In this document: one piece after another, positions 8,747 to 15,635 of the stretch
Numbering within the stretch: the stretch's first letter is position 1
Layout of the letters: the number at the start of each line of letters is the position of its first letter
NCBI GenBank assembly: GCA_009843625.1
Contig: VYDD01000142.1
Coordinates: 1 to 19,043, forward strand
From: Gammaproteobacteria bacterium
GTDB lineage: Bacteria > Gemmatimonadota > Gemmatimonadetes > Longimicrobiales > Gaopeijiaceae
Length of the DNA: 19,043 bases
Reading direction: 5' to 3'
The notes under the pieces: model-generated
Database searches by the model: none
What the model was told of the DNA's origin: nothing
What the model saw: only the letters and a program-made list of their open reading frames with translations
Program-made: the position numbers and the translations under genes

Positions 8747-9582
8747 CGGATTCTCCTCATCGAGAAACTGTCCGCGCGGCGGAACCCGAGCGCCGCCACG
8801 GCGAGGAAGGCGAGCGTTTCGGCCGCCAGAACCGCCAGGTGCATCGGGACCGGCTGCCCGGCGTCCATCGCGATGACCTTGAGCGCGAGCTGCGCGTGGT
8901 GATAGGCGGGAAGCGCGAGCGCGATGTCCTGCATGACATCCGGGAACATGTAGATGGGGAGCCAGAGCCCGGAGAGCATGGCCATGGGCAGGAAGACGAG
9001 GTTGACCACGGCGACGGCCGAGCGTCCCCTGGCCCACGCGCCGATCGCCAGCCCCAGCGCGCAGAACGGGATCACGCCCGCGAGCAGCACCCCGGCCAGC
9101 GCGAACCACTGCCAGCGGTAGAGCGCCACCCCCGCCGCGTGGGCGGCCATCAGGAACAGCGCCGCCACGACCACCGCTCCGAAGATCAGCGCCGCCATGA
9201 CCTTGGCGAACAGGTAGGCGCCCGCGGGCATGGGCGTGGTCTGCTTCAGGAGCAGGACCCCCGTGTCGCGTTCGTTCGCGAGCCCGGCTCCGAAGCCGAA
9301 GAGCGCCGGGCCGAGGACGCCGAAGACCCCGTAGGTCGCGAGCACGTAGGTCGGCACGGCCAGCGACACCCCGCGCGCGCCCATGATCACGCCGAAGAAC
9401 AGGTAGAAGATGAGCGGGAACGCCAGCGTGGGGATGGCGAACATGGGTTCCCGCAACACCTCCACGAACTGGAAGCGGGCCTCCAGCAGGTAGATGCGGA
9501 AGCGTCGTGCGGGGGTCAGTCGATGGGCGTCCCGAGCTAGCATCGAAGCGCCCGCGCTGGCCGTTGCCGCCCCGCCGGTCAT
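8743..9582 (-). CDS. ABC-2 type transporter permease
   Basis: Integral membrane subunit (279 residues) of an ABC exporter. After an N-terminal cytoplasmic segment there are about six hydrophobic spans: PTLAFPLIFYLFFGVIMG, TYVLATYGVFGVLGPALFGF, a span around VMAALIFGAVVVAALFLMA, FALAGVLLAGVIPFCALGLA, VAVVNLVFLPMAMLSGLWLP and LAVLAAETLAFLAVAALGF. The loop LANERDTGVLLLKQTTPMPAG is the conserved region of ABC-2 permeases that contacts the ATPase. Its start overlaps the ATPase stop (ATGA) and its stop overlaps the amidohydrolase start (ATGA), so all three are probably made from one mRNA and translationally coupled. The exported substrate cannot be told from the sequence. Confidence 0.9.
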   Translation of the reverse strand: MTGGAATASAGASMLARDAHRLTPARRFRIYLLEARFQFVEVLREPMFAIPTLAFPLIFYLFFGVIMGARGVSLAVPTYVLATYGVFGVLGPALFGFGAGLANERDTGVLLLKQTTPMPAGAYLFAKVMAALIFGAVVVAALFLMAAHAAGVALYRWQWFALAGVLLAGVIPFCALGLAIGAWARGRSAVAVVNLVFLPMAMLSGLWLPIYMFPDVMQDIALALPAYHHAQLALKVIAMDAGQPVPMHLAVLAAETLAFLAVAALGFRRADSFSMRRIR

Positions 9583-10496
9583 GCCGCGCCCTCCTTCCCG
9601 TCCCGCGTCAGCGCGAGAAACGCCTCTTCGAGCCCAGCGGCCACGACCGTGAGATCCGCTAGCGCCTCGTCGCGGGCGAGCAGCTCCCGCACCAGGTCCT
9701 CGGGCCGCGTCGTCAACGCCTCCAGATGCTGCCCTCGCGTCCTGGCCTCGACGACGCCGGGCAGGTTGGCCACCTCGTCAGGCGCGATCCGCGTGACGCA
9801 GCGCACCAGCCGCCCCGCCGTCCGCGACTTGATCTCCGCCGGGGTGCCCTCCGCGATCCGCCGCCCGTTGTGGATGACCACCACGCGGTCGGCCAGCGCG
9901 TCCGCCTCGTCCAGGTTGTGCGTCGTGAGCACGGTGGTGCGCCCGGATTCCCTGAGGGCCCGGATCTCGCTCCACAGCCGGTGCCGGGCATCGACGTCAA
10001 GCCCGGTGGTGGGTTCGTCCAGGAACAGCAGCTCCGGATCGCCCGCCAGCGCCAGCGCGAACATCACCCGCTGCTTCTGGCCCCCCGAGAGTTTCCCGTA
10101 CCGGCGCCGGGCGAGATCCTCGAGGCCCGCCATGGCGAGCAGGCGCGCAGCCGCAATCGGCGCGGGATAGTAGGCGCGGAACAACTCGATGTGCTCGCGG
10201 ACGGTCAGATTCGCGGAGATGCCCGAGATCTGGAGCATCGCGCCCCGCCGCACCCGCACCTCCGGCGCTCCTGGAGCGAAGCCGAAGACCCTCGCCGCGC
10301 CCTCCTGCACCTGTAGGCTCCCGAGGAGAAGGCTGATGGCAGTGGTCTTGCCGGCGCCGTTGGGGCCCAGCACCCCCAGCACCTCGCCACGCCGGACCTC
10401 CAGATCGAGATCGTCCAGCGCCAGCACCGGTCCGTATCGATGTGTTACGCGCGAGAGGCTGGCGAGGGCAGGGCTATGCGTTACAGCGGCTTGCAT
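9579..10496 (-). CDS. ABC transporter ATP-binding protein
   Basis: Nucleotide-binding subunit (305 residues) of the exporter formed with the downstream permease. All ABC motifs are present: Walker A GPNGAGKTT (44-52), Q-loop at Gln89, signature LSGGQKQR (136-143), Walker B LLFLDEP (156-162) with Glu161, D-loop TGLD (164-167) and an H-loop His in LTTHNLDEAD. The C-terminal extension after about residue 220 (EVANLPGVVEARTRG and a final GLEEAFLALTRDG) is typical of CcmA/DrrA-like exporter ATPases. It is the first gene of the minus-strand operon. The ATG at 10496 has no clear Shine-Dalgarno, and its upstream region is shared with the divergent toxin-antitoxin promoter. Confidence 0.93.
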   Translation of the reverse strand: MQAAVTHSPALASLSRVTHRYGPVLALDDLDLEVRRGEVLGVLGPNGAGKTTAISLLLGSLQVQEGAARVFGFAPGAPEVRVRRGAMLQISGISANLTVREHIELFRAYYPAPIAAARLLAMAGLEDLARRRYGKLSGGQKQRVMFALALAGDPELLFLDEPTTGLDVDARHRLWSEIRALRESGRTTVLTTHNLDEADALADRVVVIHNGRRIAEGTPAEIKSRTAGRLVRCVTRIAPDEVANLPGVVEARTRGQHLEALTTRPEDLVRELLARDEALADLTVVAAGLEEAFLALTRDGKEGAA

Positions 10497-10537
10497 ATGG
10501 CCAGTCTACGAGCGGGCCGTCGGGGCTGTTTCGGGGG

Positions 10538-10577
10538 TGGACAAGCCGTTGCGACGCGTGCCATACTGAATTCAGTA
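10538..10577 (+). promoter_or_regulatory. Promoter and palindromic operator of the Phd/ParE module
   Basis: TGGACA (10538-10543) and CATACT (10562-10567), 18 bases apart, resemble -35 and -10 boxes (5/6 and 4/6 matches to the sigma-70 consensus). A perfect 14-base palindrome, TACTGAATTCAGTA (10564-10577), overlaps the -10 and ends 23 bases before the antitoxin ATG. Phd/YefM antitoxins autorepress by binding such palindromes, so this is the likely operator. The same spacer lies upstream of the divergent ABC ATPase gene. Confidence 0.6.
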
Positions 10578-10600
10578 CGACTAAACGTATGGAGGCGCAC

Positions 10601-10879
10601 ATGCACCGCACTCAGGACACCTACCCACTGAGCCACTTCCGGCAGCGCACGGGCGAACACCTCGAACGGATCCGCGACGGCCGGGTTGAGACGATCACCC
10701 AGAACGGCCAGGCCGCGATGGTGGTGATGAGTCCGGAACGGTATGACTTCCTGGTTCACTCCGCCGAAAGGGGTCACCTGTGGCGTGAGGCGATCCGAGC
10801 CTACAGGGCAGGTGAACGCGGCGTCCCGGCCAACGATGCGATCCACAGCCTGGCGGCTGAGTTCGGCGTGGAGCTTTGA
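10601..10879 (+). CDS. Phd/YefM-family type II antitoxin
   Basis: Antitoxin of 92 residues, a typical length. The Phd/YefM fold is visible: an N-terminal beta-alpha-beta DNA-binding part (YPLSHFRQRTGEHLERIRDGRVETITQ interrupted by turns, residues 8-34) followed by QAAMVVMSPERYDFLV (37-52), the family hallmark. The polar C-terminal part would wrap the toxin. The start at 10601 is chosen because GGAGG (10591-10595) lies five bases upstream, which rules out the in-frame ATG at 10589. Its stop overlaps the toxin's TTG start (TTGA), the usual coupling that keeps antitoxin in excess. Probably autoregulated through the palindrome upstream. Confidence 0.88.
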   Translation: MHRTQDTYPLSHFRQRTGEHLERIRDGRVETITQNGQAAMVVMSPERYDFLVHSAERGHLWREAIRAYRAGERGVPANDAIHSLAAEFGVEL

Positions 10880-11193
10880 GCCGCTACCAAGTCGTATTCT
10901 CCGCAACAGCTCTTCGCTCGCTTCGTGAGGTAGCCCGTTACATCGCTGACGACGCCGGGTCCGACCGAGCCCGCAACTGGCTCGCGACGATCAAGGAGAG
11001 CACCGCCACGCTTGAAGCTCATCCGCAAGCATTCCCGGTGGTAGGGCGGTTCGAAGGCGAAGCAATCCACGCTCGTTTCGTCCTGAGGCACGTGCTCTAC
11101 TACTTCATCGACGAATCCGCCCATGTGGTCATCCTCATCGATATCGTCCACACGGCGCGCGCGACCGTGCGTCAACGGTACGAAGAGATGTGA
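10876..11193 (+). CDS. ParE/RelE-family type II toxin
   Basis: Toxin of 105 residues with the ParE/RelE superfamily pattern: YQVVFSATALRSLREVARYIA (residues 4-24, strand then helices), a central helix ARNWLATIKESTATLEAHP, and C-terminal strands HARFVLRHVLYYFIDES and VVILIDIVHTAR. The segment order and VHTAR near the end suit ParE (DNA gyrase poison) better than mRNA-cleaving RelE, but the target cannot be settled by eye. Translation starts at TTG inside the antitoxin stop. No truncation is seen, so the module appears intact. A weak start codon is common for such toxins and limits expression. Confidence 0.88.
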   Translation: MSRYQVVFSATALRSLREVARYIADDAGSDRARNWLATIKESTATLEAHPQAFPVVGRFEGEAIHARFVLRHVLYYFIDESAHVVILIDIVHTARATVRQRYEEM

Positions 11194-11258
11194 AGACTCC
11201 GCGACGGGCTAACGCTCCGCGTTTCGGCGCGGGATCGGCCGCAACCTTAATCACAAGA

Positions 11259-11285
11259 GCCCCGAGGGATGTCCACCCTCGGGGC
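11259..11285 (+). terminator. GC-rich hairpin downstream of the toxin gene
   Basis: A perfect 10-base stem, GCCCCGAGGG pairing with CCCTCGGGGC, encloses a seven-base loop (11269-11275). It lies 65 bases after the toxin stop. There is no strong T-run after it (CCTTACC), so it may be a weak intrinsic terminator or an mRNA-stabilising hairpin. The rest of 11194-11437 shows no convincing gene. Confidence 0.5.
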
Positions 11286-11437
11286 CCTTACCTCAGCGTC
11301 TTGCTGCGCCCGAAGGCTTGTGCAGTAGAGGACGACCTGTGGAGTTATGTAGTGAAGTTATCGTCAACGTTGGCCCGATGCGCAACATCGTCGAAAGCCA
11401 TCGGCACTTGATCGCCCAAGGAAGGGAAGGTTCTACC

Positions 11438-11719
11438 ATGAGCGGACACCATGAGAGCCCCATGACTCCCGAGGAGATCGCGAAGGTCAAGGACGAGGAC
11501 ATCGATTTCAGCGACATCCCCGAACTGGACGAGAAATTCTGGGAGCGGGCAGATCTCTTCGAACCGGATCACGCCGATCAACGCTTGGTGCAAGGATCCC
11601 GCAGGGTCAAGCAATTTCCCGCGGTCGAATCGTCGCCAAGTCGTTCTCCACACGCCTCTCCGCTAACGCAAGCTCGTACCGACCCTGCAGATTCATCCAG
11701 CTGTGGGCGTCCGTCCTGA
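11438..11719 (+). pseudogene. BrnA-like antitoxin, C-terminal half lost
   Basis: The first 43 codons (SPMTPEEIAKVKDEDID, then FSDIPELDEKFWERADLFEP) match the N-terminal half of BrnA-type antitoxins, which bear a conserved acidic SDIPELD segment. The ribbon-helix-helix part that should follow (a VTLRLD...VLEWF...GYQTRINAVL pattern) is absent in all three frames after about 11580. Instead the frame runs through Arg/Ser/Pro-rich sequence antisense to the higA gene until 11719. The start is well supported by GGGAAGG (11424-11430) seven bases before the ATG. No BrnT-like toxin is seen upstream. It could still make a short acidic protein, but DNA binding should be lost. Called a truncated remnant. 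Confidence 0.6.
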
Positions 11720-11903
11720 AGTAGCGCGCGAGCCGCAGAGCGGTTTCCGCCGTGATGCCGCGCCGACAGCGCACGATATCGTGGATCCGCGTCGGTGTCA
11801 CGCCGATTGCCCTAGCCAGCGCGTTCGACGATAGCGCAAACGGTTCCATGAAGTCGTGCTTCAGCACTTCGCCGGGGTGAACCGGCTCCAGACGGGTCAT
11901 CAT
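11607..11903 (-). CDS. higA: HigA-family XRE antitoxin (orphan)
   Basis: Antitoxin of the HigA addiction-module family, 98 residues. Characteristic features are EPVHPGEVLKHDFMEPF at the N-terminus (residues 6-22), an XRE helix-turn-helix (SNALARAIGVTPTRIHDIV, then RCRRGITAETALRLARYF) and the family ending WMNLQGRYELALAE. The domain looks intact. The start is one of two tandem ATGs (11903 or 11900) with AAGGAG just upstream. In an intact module higB directly precedes higA. Here only the end of a higB reading frame remains (11913-11990), so this antitoxin lacks its toxin. It may still repress from its own operator or protect against a related toxin elsewhere. Its 3' end is overlapped by the BrnA-like remnant. 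Confidence 0.88.
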   Translation of the reverse strand: MMTRLEPVHPGEVLKHDFMEPFALSSNALARAIGVTPTRIHDIVRCRRGITAETALRLARYFRTDAHSWMNLQGRYELALAERRVENDLATIRPREIA

Positions 11904-11912
11904 GTAGCTCCT

Positions 11913-11990
11913 TCAGTGGTAGTCGACGATCTCCGCATCGTAGGCGTTACCGGACTCGAATTGGAAGCACAGCCACCCGTCATTTGGCAA
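11913..11990 (-). pseudogene. higB: HigB toxin C-terminal remnant
   Basis: Reading the minus strand toward the stop at 11913-11915 gives LPNDGWLCFQFESGNAYDAE followed by IVDYH and a stop. HigB toxins end in a very similar way (RICF.W..G.A.DVEIVDYH) and sit immediately 5' of higA, exactly as here (10 bases from this stop to the higA ATG). The preceding ~65 codons of a HigB are missing; the same bases instead encode the end of the DUF433 gene in another frame. This is best explained by a deletion that removed the 5' part of higB. Confidence 0.6.
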
Positions 11991-12186
11991 GTTCGGCAGC
12001 GTAGCACATGGCAGCTCGAACGGACTCGCGGGTGACCGATGGGTAGCTGCGAACGATGTCTTCGGCGTTCAGCCCCGCGGCCAGGTTGTCCAGCACGGTG
12101 GTCACAAGAACCCTGGTCCCGGTGATGCAGGCTCGCCCGTGGCAGACGTCAGGGTCGACGGTGATGTAGTGTCGCCAATCGAGCAA
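11980..12186 (-). CDS. DUF433 family protein, probable antitoxin without its toxin
   Basis: Short protein (68 residues) of the DUF433 family: YITVDPDVCHGRACITGTR (7-25), then VLVTTVLDNLAAGLNAEDIV and SYPSVTRESVRAAMCYAAEL. DUF433 proteins are winged-helix-like and are usually paired with a downstream DUF5615 PIN-like toxin, as an antitoxin. No such toxin follows here; a HigB remnant does. I chose the TTG at 12186 because GGGAGG lies five bases upstream and homology starts there. An in-frame ATG at 12234 would add 16 Arg/Gly-rich residues with no ribosome binding site. Confidence 0.8.
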   Translation of the reverse strand: MLDWRHYITVDPDVCHGRACITGTRVLVTTVLDNLAAGLNAEDIVRSYPSVTRESVRAAMCYAAELAK

Positions 12187-12235
12187 TCGTGCCTCCCGGC
12201 CTGATCCGCCTCTCCGTGGCAGCGACCCGTCCAAC

Positions 12236-12270
12236 CGGGAAAATCAAAAGCGCAACTTTCGTTTTTCCCG
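12236..12270 (-). terminator. Interrupted hairpin after the amidase gene
   Basis: Eight-base outer stem CGGGAAAA/TTTTCCCG with a four-base inner stem (AAAG/CTTT) and a short loop. It lies 26 bases beyond the amidase stop on the minus strand and ahead of the DUF433 gene. No clear T-run follows on either strand, so termination is only a possibility. Confidence 0.35.
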
Positions 12271-12295
12271 TTTGCAGGTCGTCAATCGCCTCCCC

Positions 12296-13972
12296 TCACA
12301 CCCGCACCGTCGCCTGAAACGTCGGCGGCCGCCGCACGTTCGTCGCCTGCTCGAACGCATACGCCAGCCGTATCAGCGTCGCCTCGCTCCAGGCGCGGCC
12401 GCAGAGCGACATGCCGACCGGGAGCCCGTGGATGAACCCCATGGGCACCGACATGTTGGGATAGGCCGCCATGGCCGGGGGCGTCGAGCATCCGCCCCCG
12501 CCTCCGCCCGAGGCGTCCAGCGGGTCCTGCATGGCGGGAATCCCCGACGTGATCCCGACCAGAGCGTCCAGTTCGTGCTCGTCCATCGCGCGGTCGATCC
12601 CCTCGTCGCGCGAGAGACGATGGCTCGCCGCCAGCGCGTCGATGTAGCGCTGGTCGGTCAGCGGTCCCCGCTCCTGGGAGCGCACGTGGAGCTCCTGCCC
12701 GTAGAGGGCGAGTTCCAGATCGGCGTTCGCCTCGTTGTATTCGATGAGCTCGGCGAGCGACTTGATCGGCGCGTCGGGACCCAGCGAGGCGAGGTAGGCG
12801 TTCAGGTCCGCCTTGAACTCGTGGTACAGCACCTCCATCTCGTACTCGTTGCCGAAGCGCAGCTCCCCGGGGAGCGTGACCGGGTCGACCACCGTCGCGC
12901 CCTCCGCGCGCATGACGTCGAGCGCCTCCTCGAACAGGGCGTCGACGCGGCTGTCGAAACCGGCATACTCGCGCAGCACGCCGACCCGGGCGCCGCCGAG
13001 GCCGGCGGGGTCCAGCGCGCCGGTGTAGTCGGTGAGGAAGTTGCCCGCGCTCGCGGCCGTGAGCGGGTCGCGCGGATCCACGCCGACCATCGTCCCGAGC
13101 ATGATCGTTGCGTCGCGCACGGTGCGTGCCATCGGGCCGGTGCTGTCCTGGCTGTGCGCGATGGGGATGACCCCGCCCCGGCTGTGCAGGCCGATGGTGG
13201 GCTTGATGCCGACCAGGCAGTTGCGCGAAGAGGGGCCCACGATGGAGCCGTCGGTCTCGGAGCCGATCGTCGCGACCGCCAGGTTGGCCGCCGCGCCCGC
13301 CCCGGACCCGGAGCTCGACCCGCCCGGCGTGCGGGCGAGCGCGTAGGGGTTCTTGCAGAAGCCGCCCCGTCCGCCGTCCCAGCCGCGGCCGCTCCAGCCC
13401 GACGCCCCGAACTCGAACGACTTCCAGCCGGCCCACTCGCTCATGTTCGCCTTGCCGAGCAGCAGCGCGCCCGCCTCCCGCAGCCGCGCGGCCACGAAGG
13501 CGTCCTGCGGCGCGATCGACCCCAGCAGCGCCGTCGACCCGGCGGTAGTCGTCATCCCGTCCGCCGTATCGATATTGTCCTTGAGCAGAAGGGGTATGCC
13601 GTGCAGCGGCCCCCGGGGCGCCGAGGCCTGGAACTCGCGGTCGAGCGCGTCGGCGATCTCGAGCGCATCCGGGTTCACTTCGAGCACCGCGAACAGCCGC
13701 GGCCCCTGCCGGTTCAGCGCCTCGATGCGGTCGAGGTACATCTCCGTGATCGAGCGGCAGGTGTACTCTCCCGTCCGCATGCCCTCGTGGACCTCGTCGA
13801 TCGTGATCTCGTCGAGAGCGAAGTCCGGCACGCTGTCCGGGGCGCTCTCCTGCCCCGCGCCACCGCGATCCGAACCAGCGTCGCCGCCCGGAGCGTCGCA
13901 GCCCCCGAGCGCGACCAGAGCGCCGGCCGCAGCGCCGGTGCCGAGAAACGTGCGTCGATTCATTTCGGACAT
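12296..13972 (-). CDS. Amidase-signature hydrolase, Tat-exported lipoprotein
   Basis: Amidase-signature family hydrolase (558 residues), expected to cleave an amide or ester outside the cytoplasm. The N-terminus carries a twin-arginine motif (NRRTFLG, Arg6-Arg7), a hydrophobic stretch and a lipobox ALGGC (Cys25), so it should be exported folded by Tat and lipid-anchored. The Ser-cisSer-Lys triad is present: Lys131 in LLLKDNID, cis-Ser219 in GGSSSGS and nucleophile Ser243 in ETDGSIVGPS. The 24-residue spacing between the serines equals that in GatA and FAAH. It lacks a GatB/GatC partner, so it is not the tRNA amidotransferase subunit. The ATG at 13972 has GAGGTG upstream. A Gly/Ser/Asp/Ala linker (about 26-47) follows the lipid site, as usual for lipoproteins. 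Transcribed alone. Substrate unknown. Confidence 0.93.
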   Translation of the reverse strand: MSEMNRRTFLGTGAAAGALVALGGCDAPGGDAGSDRGGAGQESAPDSVPDFALDEITIDEVHEGMRTGEYTCRSITEMYLDRIEALNRQGPRLFAVLEVNPDALEIADALDREFQASAPRGPLHGIPLLLKDNIDTADGMTTTAGSTALLGSIAPQDAFVAARLREAGALLLGKANMSEWAGWKSFEFGASGWSGRGWDGGRGGFCKNPYALARTPGGSSSGSGAGAAANLAVATIGSETDGSIVGPSSRNCLVGIKPTIGLHSRGGVIPIAHSQDSTGPMARTVRDATIMLGTMVGVDPRDPLTAASAGNFLTDYTGALDPAGLGGARVGVLREYAGFDSRVDALFEEALDVMRAEGATVVDPVTLPGELRFGNEYEMEVLYHEFKADLNAYLASLGPDAPIKSLAELIEYNEANADLELALYGQELHVRSQERGPLTDQRYIDALAASHRLSRDEGIDRAMDEHELDALVGITSGIPAMQDPLDASGGGGGGCSTPPAMAAYPNMSVPMGFIHGLPVGMSLCGRAWSEATLIRLAYAFEQATNVRRPPTFQATVRV

Positions 13973-14126
13973 GGGTCACCTCGTACGGTCAAGCCGGTCT
14001 CGCCAGCCGCTTCCACAACCGTAGCGGCCGAACATCCACGGTGAGTTTAGCGTGACGTTCAGGCAACATCTCCGCGGGCGATCCGGCTCATCTTCGCCAG
14101 ATCGAGACATCTCCAAGTTGTCGTTC

Positions 14127-14190
14127 GGGTTGACGCTCAACCCGCTGGGTTGTTGCCGAGCTACCGATGAACGTGTACTATGTATGACAC
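14127..14190 (+). promoter_or_regulatory. Promoter with repeated GGGTTG operator half-sites
   Basis: GGGTTG (14127-14132) and CAACCC (14138-14143) form an inverted repeat around a five-base spacer, and GGGTTG recurs at 14147-14152. Just after it, TTGCCG (14153-14158), 17 bases and TACTAT (14176-14181) resemble sigma-70 boxes. A second inverted repeat, GTGT (14173-14176) and ACAC (14187-14190), surrounds the -10. The layout suits autoregulation by the XRE protein encoded from 14215. Confidence 0.45.
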
Positions 14191-14214
14191 ACTACTCACC
14201 AGCCCCGACTCGCG

Positions 14215-14568
14215 ATGCCTCACTTCGGCACGACAGCCAGACAGATCCGCGAACGACTCCGCGAGAGCGATCGCCGTTTTTCCCTGCGCCAGGTTGCTCG
14301 GCGCGTGGGAGTGGAGCCGGCCTACTTGAGCAAGATCGAGCGCGGCGTGGTTGCGCCGCCCTCGGAGGCCACCACGGTCCGGCTCGCCCGCGAGCTGGAC
14401 CAGGATCCGGATGTCTTCCTGGCGATGGCGGGAAAGGTCTCGAGCGATCTGCAAGAGATCATCCGCAGGAGACCGAAGCTCTTCGCAGAGCTGATCCGGC
14501 AACTCCGGGAGGCACCGGACGAGGCGATCTTCCGGGTCGTGCGGGTCGTGCGGGATGGGGACTGGTAA
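14215..14568 (+). CDS. XRE-family helix-turn-helix transcription regulator
   Basis: DNA-binding regulator of 117 residues. The HTH_3-type domain spans about residues 7-62: ARQIRERLRES, then FSLRQVARRVGVEPAYLSKI with the recognition helix at VEPAYLSKIERG, then SEATTVRLARELDQDPD. A C-terminal helical region (SSDLQEIIRRRPKLFAELIR, then QLREAPDEAIF) may dimerise or bind the partner. There is no clear Shine-Dalgarno before the ATG, consistent with a short or poorly translated leader. It lies 32 bases upstream of the unknown gene at 14601 on the same strand, and the two probably form an operon under the repeat-bearing promoter. Its effector is unknown. Confidence 0.88.
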   Translation: MPHFGTTARQIRERLRESDRRFSLRQVARRVGVEPAYLSKIERGVVAPPSEATTVRLARELDQDPDVFLAMAGKVSSDLQEIIRRRPKLFAELIRQLREAPDEAIFRVVRVVRDGDW

Positions 14569-14600
14569 ACACTCACGCTTTGACAGGAGCACGAGACACA

Positions 14601-15602
14601 ATGATCACACTCGAGCACGACCATTTGACGTTCCGGTTCCCGGACGTACATCCCGACGCCCGATGCGACATCGACTTCCAGCGTACGCTTCGGATTCCGG
14701 ACGATGACCGCACCTATTACCTGCCCCCGGGGCTGGGCTCGTTTCCGCTGCGGCACATCGACGACTTCGCGGACCGCCTTCCGCGCAAGATGGTGCGTCG
14801 CGGCGGCGTCGTGATGCCGATTCACCAGGCCGAGGCCCTCTGGATCAACTTCGATGCGGCGTACCCCGTTGCGGTGAAGATCGCCACCGGGAAGATCTGC
14901 GCGATCATCGGTCAGCAGTGGGAAGAAGGCCTGAGTCAGGATCCGCAGAACTATGTCGTGCTGCCCAAGCAGCCGTGGCTGGACGGCTACTGCGTCGAGG
15001 AGGGCGTCATCCGGCAGTTCGTCGCGATGCCGCTGGGCGATGGATACACGGCCGAGGAACAACTCACCGGCGAGGCGGTGCACGGCGGCCTCCAGATCGC
15101 GGCGTATCCGATGAAGCGGAAGGTCTACGAGAAGTTGTTCCCGCCCGCCCGCAAGCCGGGAATGGTCTTCGATGTCGCATACGATGCGGCCCCTCCCGCC
15201 ATGGAGATGGGCCTGGCGCCCGGCGGCCGCATGCGCCAGGAGATCTACGACGATCCTCATGGACTGGACGTCTGGGACGAGGCGAACGGCAGCCGTTGCT
15301 TCGTTACGATGGCGAACTCCGCACAGTGGATGGCCATGACCGGAGAGCGTCCTCCCACCGTCCCGCCGACGGCAAGACAGTACGCCGAGGCCGGACTACC
15401 GTGGTTCGACTACTACGATGCGGATCACGAGGCGATCGCCGGTGCCGAGGAACTGGCCGGACTCAAGAGCGTGAAGGCGATGGGGCAGAAGCTGGGCAAG
15501 TCTCCCCTGCCGGAAAGCGAGTCGAGCGGAGTTCCCGTCGTCGTCCTGAAGCCCAAAGCGACCACGCACACATCGCACGCGGGTAAGGGAGAAGGGCCGT
15601 GA
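14601..15602 (+). CDS. Conserved protein of unknown function paired with an XRE regulator
   Basis: I know no function for this 333-residue protein, though its motifs look like those of an uncharacterised bacterial family. It is predicted soluble, with no signal peptide or membrane span. Distinct segments are DARCDIDFQRTLRIPDD (27-43), YLPPGLGSFPLRHIDDF (48-64), VVMPIHQAEALWINF (about 76-90), VLPKQPWLDGYCVEEGVIRQ (about 121-140), MPLGDGYTAEEQLTG and MKRKVYEKLFPP. The C-terminal third contains Gly/Pro-rich low-complexity stretches. The ATG at 14601 is chosen because it begins the family-like sequence and has AGGAG at 14585-14589. The frame is open upstream to 14052 but that part is antisense-like and overlaps the regulator gene. 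It probably shares an mRNA with the XRE gene. Confidence 0.75.
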   Translation: MITLEHDHLTFRFPDVHPDARCDIDFQRTLRIPDDDRTYYLPPGLGSFPLRHIDDFADRLPRKMVRRGGVVMPIHQAEALWINFDAAYPVAVKIATGKICAIIGQQWEEGLSQDPQNYVVLPKQPWLDGYCVEEGVIRQFVAMPLGDGYTAEEQLTGEAVHGGLQIAAYPMKRKVYEKLFPPARKPGMVFDVAYDAAPPAMEMGLAPGGRMRQEIYDDPHGLDVWDEANGSRCFVTMANSAQWMAMTGERPPTVPPTARQYAEAGLPWFDYYDADHEAIAGAEELAGLKSVKAMGQKLGKSPLPESESSGVPVVVLKPKATTHTSHAGKGEGP

Positions 15603-15635
15603 TGACCCCCGAACGATGCGCCGCTACACAAAATC

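Noticed and set aside
7493..9540. Long + strand frames rich in Arg, His, Glu and Gln
   Set aside because: They are antisense to the amidohydrolase and permease genes, which have full family motifs and coupled starts.
11259..11285. Hairpin considered as part of a CRISPR, REP or attachment site
   Set aside because: Single copy in the window, with no flanking repeats, integrase or tRNA; a terminator-like hairpin is the simpler reading.
11190..11411. 73-codon frame after the ParE-like toxin
   Set aside because: It runs through the terminator-like hairpin, has no ribosome binding site and no similarity I can see.
12272..14044. 590-codon + strand open frame, and a second long minus-strand frame over the same region
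   Set aside because: The amidase with its catalytic triad and Tat signal occupies this region; the others lack any recognisable domain.
14052..14600. Upstream in-frame extension of the 333-residue protein
   Set aside because: It overlaps the XRE gene in another frame, and the sequence before 14601 is low-complexity Arg/Gly/Pro-rich.
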